DNA from: an uncultured Treponema sp.
GTDB lineage: Bacteria > Spirochaetota > Spirochaetia > Treponematales > Treponemataceae
Direction: 5' to 3'
DNA: 5,705 bases
Assembly (NCBI GenBank): GCA_937893155.1
Contig: CALBGU010000292.1
Span: 1-5,705 of the forward strand
Shown: one piece after another, positions 4,932 to 5,705 of the stretch
Layout: each line of letters begins with the position of its first letter
How positions within the stretch are numbered: the first letter of the stretch is position 1
Made by a program: the position numbers and the translations under genes
Notes under the pieces: generated by a model
What the model saw: the letters and a program-made list of their open reading frames with translations, nothing else
Told to the model about the DNA's origin: nothing
Databases searched by the model: none

Positions 4932-5699
4932 ATGAATAGATATAGCACATTCTTTTTTATGGCAGCACTGTTTTTAGCTTTTTCGGTGTACAGTTTTGCA
5001 GAAGAGAAAGTAAGCACGGACGATTTTGCCGCCGCACAGTTTCAGGGTAAAAAAGCCGTTATCCCGTATCGGTACAAGCATTTTGACTCGGCAAGCGGCG
5101 AGGTAGCTTTGTTTGTGTTTTTGCATGGGAATTCTGCAAGCGGCACGGACAACAAAAAGCAACTTGAGAAAGACACGCTTTTGAACGCCGTTTCTTACAT
5201 ACAAAAGCAACAGCTCAATGTATTTGTTTTAGCTCCGCAAAGCCCTTCTGAATTATCGTGGACTGCCTTGGGCGACGACGTGAAGAGCCTTGTAGAAACA
5301 TTCGCAAAAGAACACGGCGCAGCATCAGCGCGGATTTTTCTTGTAGGAGAGTCAAAGGGCGCAGTCGGAGTGTGGTCTTTGGTCAACCGATACCCAGACT
5401 TCGCTTCAAAGGCGGTCGCTATGGCAACTTCTCCAAAGAATATTGACGCAAAAAAGCTCTTGAAAACCCCGATTTATGCCATTGTCGGAGAGCTTGACAC
5501 CGTGGGAAGCAATAAAAAGGAAGTGGAGGAAAATGGCGGGATTTCACCGAAAATCAAGGCAAATAGCGAGATTGTGGCAAAAGTGCAAAAACTGGGAGGA
5601 GAGGCTCATCTCAAAATCATCGATGGCGCAGACCATTACGAAACGTGTAGAGTGGGACTTTCAAGCGATGTGCTTGATTGGCTTTTTCTCGCGCAGTAA
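4932..5699 (+). CDS. Exported alpha/beta-hydrolase (esterase-like)
   Basis: The 255-aa product has a signal peptide (hydrophobic core about residues 7-19, likely cleavage after YSFA at 23), so it works outside the cytoplasmic membrane. The rest is a compact alpha/beta-hydrolase: oxyanion-region HG (65-66) in FLHGNSASG, nucleophile elbow G-E-S141-K-G, candidate acid Asp189 in GELDTVG, and His235 in DGADHYET. All triad members fall in the usual order and spacing for esterases related to the feruloyl/acetyl-xylan esterase and PHB-depolymerase-like groups, so release of acyl groups from polysaccharide or small esters is plausible. The start gives the complete signal peptide; Met10 would remove most of it. 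G+C is closer to the mutase than to the island, so it is probably a resident gene. It lies just outside the right repeat and was probably the original divergent neighbour of the mutase. Substrate is unknown. Confidence 0.88.
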   Translation: MNRYSTFFFMAALFLAFSVYSFAEEKVSTDDFAAAQFQGKKAVIPYRYKHFDSASGEVALFVFLHGNSASGTDNKKQLEKDTLLNAVSYIQKQQLNVFVLAPQSPSELSWTALGDDVKSLVETFAKEHGAASARIFLVGESKGAVGVWSLVNRYPDFASKAVAMATSPKNIDAKKLLKTPIYAIVGELDTVGSNKKEVEENGGISPKIKANSEIVAKVQKLGGEAHLKIIDGADHYETCRVGLSSDVLDWLFLAQ

Positions 5700-5705
5700 T
5701 TTAGG

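Noticed and set aside
4974..5446. Overlapping frames inside the hydrolase gene
   Set aside because: The hydrolase has a signal peptide and complete triad; the others are shadows.

Overview
The window holds two chromosomal genes separated by an AT-rich block. On the left, minus strand, is a complete phosphomannomutase/phosphoglucomutase (4-1500). On the right, plus strand, is a complete exported alpha/beta-hydrolase (4932-5699). Before the block arrived they were probably divergent neighbours sharing a short intergenic region. The host looks like a low-to-medium GC anaerobic bacterium. The style of the proteins (Clostridia/Treponema-type mutase, short XRE regulator of a kind I associate with Treponema) makes a host-associated Treponema-like spirochaete my best guess, but this rests on recall and not on any marker gene.

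The block between them (about 1545-4654) looks like an acquired island. It is visibly richer in A and T: a hand-counted line at 2041-2100 has 19 G+C of 60, against 39 of 60 at 841-900 and 29 of 60 at 5281-5340. It is bounded by a 128-bp direct repeat (1417-1544 and 4655-4782, 127/128 identical). The repeat contains the mutase promoter and its first 28 codons. The left copy is joined to the intact mutase; the right copy is a stub that runs into unrelated sequence and stops after 38 codons. The structure is what a single integration or duplication at the mutase 5' end would leave, with the gene kept intact. No integrase, transposase or tRNA is visible.

Inside the island, a leftward run of three closely spaced genes, each with a good Shine-Dalgarno sequence, probably forms one operon. 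In order of transcription it encodes an 83-aa protein with two copies of a Cys/His zinc-binding motif (3752-4003), a secreted 357-aa protein with a transglutaminase-like Cys-His-Asp triad (2640-3713), and a 315-aa polytopic membrane protein with an N-terminal zinc ribbon (1664-2611). A strong stem-loop terminator (1606-1647) ends it. Diverging from the operon is a 97-aa XRE-family regulator (4137-4430), with direct repeats in the shared promoter region. A natural reading is a small regulated module acting at the cell envelope, but its function is not known to me.

The mutase and the regulator both have a -10 box nine bases from the ATG and no Shine-Dalgarno, suggesting leaderless mRNAs. The orphan mutase promoter at 4748-4775 points left, antisense to the regulator and towards the operon.
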